Position numbers and translations under genes: made by a program
DNA from: Pseudomonadota bacterium
GTDB lineage: Bacteria; Desulfobacterota; Desulfobulbia; Desulfobulbales; Desulfocapsaceae
Assembly (NCBI GenBank): GCA_018820855.1
Contig: JAHJNL010000093.1
Span: 1 to 64,000, forward strand
Length of the DNA stretch: 64,000 nt
Direction: 5' to 3'
Shown: piece by piece, positions 62,369 through 64,000 of the stretch
How positions within the stretch are numbered: the stretch's first letter is position 1
How the letters are laid out: every line of letters starts with the position of its first letter
The notes under the pieces: generated by a model
Told to the model about the DNA's origin: nothing
Database searches by the model: none
Seen by the model: only the letters and a program-made list of their open reading frames with translations

Positions 62369-62929
62369 ATGGCAGAATTAATAAGTAAATCAGAACAAAA
62401 ACGTATTTATAAGCAGGTGGAAGAACTAGCCAGAGAATTGGCAGACCTTTCGGATAAGGACTTGAAGAAATTTCCCGGCGGCCCGGTGATCCACGAAGAG
62501 ATCATTGCCACCCGTGGACTCAAGGGTGGATCAAGAAAACGGCAAATCAAATATCTTGCCAAAGTCCTACGCCAGGGCCCTCTTGAAGAAATATATCTCT
62601 TTGTCACCCAAAGGAAAGGCTCGAGTCTGCATGCAAAAAAGCAGTTTCATGCAGCGGAAAGAATACGTGACACCCTGATCAATGAGGCCATGGAGGTCCA
62701 ACAGCAAGGTTTTTCTCAGCGAATTCCCTTTGAGCCAAATTGGAAAAGCGATTTTATTGTTGAAATTCTTGACGAGTACCCGGGCATGGATCAAGATGAA
62801 ATTCGCAGGGTTATTCATCAGTACGTGACTACTCGCAACAAGCTCCATTACCGGGAACTTTTCAGAGTGATAAAGGCTGCAGTGGACATGAAAGAACGGT
62901 TGGAAAAAGCAGGGGAGAGGACTGAGTGA
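62369..62929 (+). CDS. DarP/YjgA-like ribosome-associated protein
   Basis: This 186-residue protein begins with SKSEQKRIYKQVEELARELA and continues as LSDKDLKKFPGGPVIHEEI, then GGSRKRQIKYLAKVLRQGPL. This is the helical DUF615 (YjgA/DarP) pattern, in which the protein helps late 50S subunit assembly. The C-terminal third, with DEYPGMDQDEIRRVIHQYVT and RELFRVIKAAVDM, is also helical and fits the family. It is 33 bp after the PPC gene and 48 bp before the next gene. Confidence 0.75.
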   Translation: MAELISKSEQKRIYKQVEELARELADLSDKDLKKFPGGPVIHEEIIATRGLKGGSRKRQIKYLAKVLRQGPLEEIYLFVTQRKGSSLHAKKQFHAAERIRDTLINEAMEVQQQGFSQRIPFEPNWKSDFIVEILDEYPGMDQDEIRRVIHQYVTTRNKLHYRELFRVIKAAVDMKERLEKAGERTE

Positions 62930-62977
62930 AGATGTGCGTATCCCTTTTTTCATTTTTTAAGCAAAAAGGAGAAGAAT

Positions 62978-63643
62978 ATGAGCATACTGAGAGCACTTGC
63001 AGGACTTGTTTTTCTAACCGTTTTCTTGAGTGGTAATGTTGTCCTTGCCGAAACTTCCTTCGGTGTCAGGGTTCCTACTGCCTACATCGCCACCACTGGT
63101 ACCGGCCAGTCGGATGAAGGTCTTCCTCCTGATCCCTATGAAACCTTTTCATATGACCTGGCCCTTCAGGAAGCAGGAATCGAAAATTTTAATGTCATCT
63201 ACTACACCTCGGTACTGCCCCCGGAATCATATGAAATTCCGCTGGCAGATGCCAAAAAATACTTCCATCACGGAGCAGTACTCGAATCGATAATGGCCAA
63301 AGCCGGTGGCGTAAAAGGTGATACCGTGGCAGCAGGAGTTGGTCGAATCTGGGCCAGAGACCCGGCAACAGGCAAAAAGATTGGTGGCTTTGCAGCAGAA
63401 TACGAATTTATTTATCCAGGTCAGAACGTATCACCTGAAAAAGCTGAGCAGGATGCAAAAAAGCAACTCTCAAAATCTTTACAGCATGAACTGACTATCA
63501 GGAATCTGGAACAGGTCGGTGAGATCACATTTAATATAACCACCATCCATATTGAGAAAAAGTATGGAATAGCTCTGGCGCAGCTGGGCTTTTTAAACTT
63601 TATCTATCTCGATCCCATCCCCATTGACAATAAAATGAAATAG
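62978..63643 (+). CDS. Exported pyruvoyl-dependent arginine-decarboxylase-like protein
   Basis: Preceded by an AAAGGAGAAGAAT ribosome binding site, this 221-residue protein has a signal peptide (LAGLVFLTVFLSGNVVLA, likely cleaved after Ala24). The rest matches pyruvoyl-dependent arginine decarboxylase: the N-terminal TAYIATTGTGQSDEG segment, then FNVIYYTSVLPPESYE with Asn72 six residues before the self-cleavage Ser78, then AAEYEF with Glu141. These align with the known Asn-Ser-Glu catalytic set. The motif match is good, but export to the periplasm is unusual for this family. No speB or arginine transporter is near. Confidence 0.72.
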   Translation: MSILRALAGLVFLTVFLSGNVVLAETSFGVRVPTAYIATTGTGQSDEGLPPDPYETFSYDLALQEAGIENFNVIYYTSVLPPESYEIPLADAKKYFHHGAVLESIMAKAGGVKGDTVAAGVGRIWARDPATGKKIGGFAAEYEFIYPGQNVSPEKAEQDAKKQLSKSLQHELTIRNLEQVGEITFNITTIHIEKKYGIALAQLGFLNFIYLDPIPIDNKMK

Positions 63644-63655
63644 AGAGCAGAATAG

Positions 63656-63691
63656 GTATCATCCCCCCAACCCTGTGCAGTGCTGAGGGGG
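63656..63691 (+). terminator. Hairpin after the pyruvoyl-protein gene
   Basis: A C6 run (63659-63664) pairs with a G6 run (63683-63688), with flanking bases extending the stem and an 18-nt loop. It starts 13 bp after the stop codon. Only a weak pyrimidine run follows, so terminator strength is uncertain. Confidence 0.5.
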
Positions 63692-63735
63692 GTGACTCTA
63701 TTCTTTCTGAAGAAGGTTCACCGTGCACCTCTCCT

Positions 63736-63851
63736 ATGTGGGAGTTAATGCGCGAAACAGGGCTCGGCGCACCCCATTGTCTGTTTGAGTTGCACGAGGA
63801 AGGTTTGCGACTCAATCCCCTCCTACCTGCAGAGAGGATAATCGAGAACCA
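63736..63851. repeat. REP-like palindromic element, copy 1
   Basis: The unit begins ATGTGGGAG, continues GCGAA and GGCTCGGCGC, and ends in CTACCTGCAGAG and TCGAGAA. These blocks recur in the same order in copy 2. Copy 1 carries an extra segment (63774-63817) that is itself an inverted repeat (TTGAGTTGCA against TTGCGACTCAA). Confidence 0.6.
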
Positions 63852-63926
63852 CTCCTTGTTAATCCATCGCTAAGCTTTTCCGAGCAGGGCTGAGGAAACT
63901 GATACTATTATGCATGGGAAAGTCCC

Positions 63927-64000
63927 ATGTGGGAGCGGATTTATCCGCGAATGGTGCTTGGCGCGCCCCCCTACCTGCAGAGTGATTATTCGAGAATCAC
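63927..64000. repeat. REP-like palindromic element, copy 2 (runs off the window)
   Basis: The unit begins ATGTGGGAGCGGATTTATCC with a perfect hairpin GCGGAT-TT-ATCCGC (63935-63948), then GCGAA, GCTTGGCGC, CTACCTGCAGAG and TCGAGAA. TGTGGGAGCGG...CCGCGAA is the type of core seen in Pseudomonas REP sequences. It lies in a 357-bp gene-free stretch at the window end. Confidence 0.62.

Noticed and set aside
63600..63815. 71-codon frame on the minus strand at the right end
   Set aside because: It spans the stop of the pyruvoyl-protein gene and the REP-like repeat, and has no coding features.
1..64000. CRISPR array, IS element or prophage
   Set aside because: No regularly spaced direct repeats, no transposase frame and no phage structural genes were seen; only the REP-like repeats at the right end are repetitive.

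Overview
The window looks like chromosome from a sulfate-reducing deltaproteobacterium, most likely the Desulfobulbales (Desulfotalea/Desulfocapsa-like). The reasons are the anaerobic-type cobalamin genes (cbiG, cbiH, cbiC), the complete Gram-negative envelope set, a NHLP-type RiPP locus, ole hydrocarbon genes and several small proteins of a deltaproteobacterial style. This placement is inference; no rRNA or other species marker is present. Layout: 1-7951 (minus) is a RiPP locus: TolC-like and HlyD-like export proteins, two paralogous precursor peptides, a B12-dependent radical SAM enzyme, a PoyD-like epimerase and the start of a second epimerase cut by the window edge. 8165-11695 holds an MFS exporter, acylphosphatase, a 42-residue membrane protein and an orphan double ABC ATPase. 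11949-15451 is oleBCD without oleA. 15564-22639 has an M48 peptidase, tlyA and tolQRAB-cpoB without pal. 22951-28805 (minus) is a compact fatty-acid-synthase-like operon (KAS, ACP, two CrtI-like oxidoreductases, ketoreductase, dehydratase, tiny zinc-ribbon protein). 29030-37684 is mixed housekeeping: a thioredoxin-reductase-like protein, tRNA-His, a PDT-ACT-TyrA fusion, and a MrfA-MrfB-like helicase-exonuclease fusion. 37914-42068 has a Sel1 protein and a two-gene phosphorelay. 42409-52972 is a ten-gene cobalamin operon that includes a CobD-CbiP fusion. 53051-63643 has xseA, yfgM-panC-panD, a DegT aminotransferase, SleB-like hydrolase, RecD2, a PPC protein, DarP-like protein and an exported pyruvoyl-arginine-decarboxylase-like protein. 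The right end carries two REP-like palindromic repeats. How the genes may work together: the RiPP enzymes would fold D-residues and possibly C-methyl groups into Ala/Val-rich core peptides. The B12 needed by the radical SAM enzyme could come from the cobalamin operon 40 kb away. The two lipid-type clusters (oleBCD and the CrtI/KAS operon) lie within 17 kb and may form one pathway to an unusual unsaturated or cyclic hydrocarbon. The most novel items are the tandem-duplicated leader in both RiPP precursors, the CrtI/KAS/ACP operon next to oleBCD, and the exported pyruvoyl-decarboxylase homologue.
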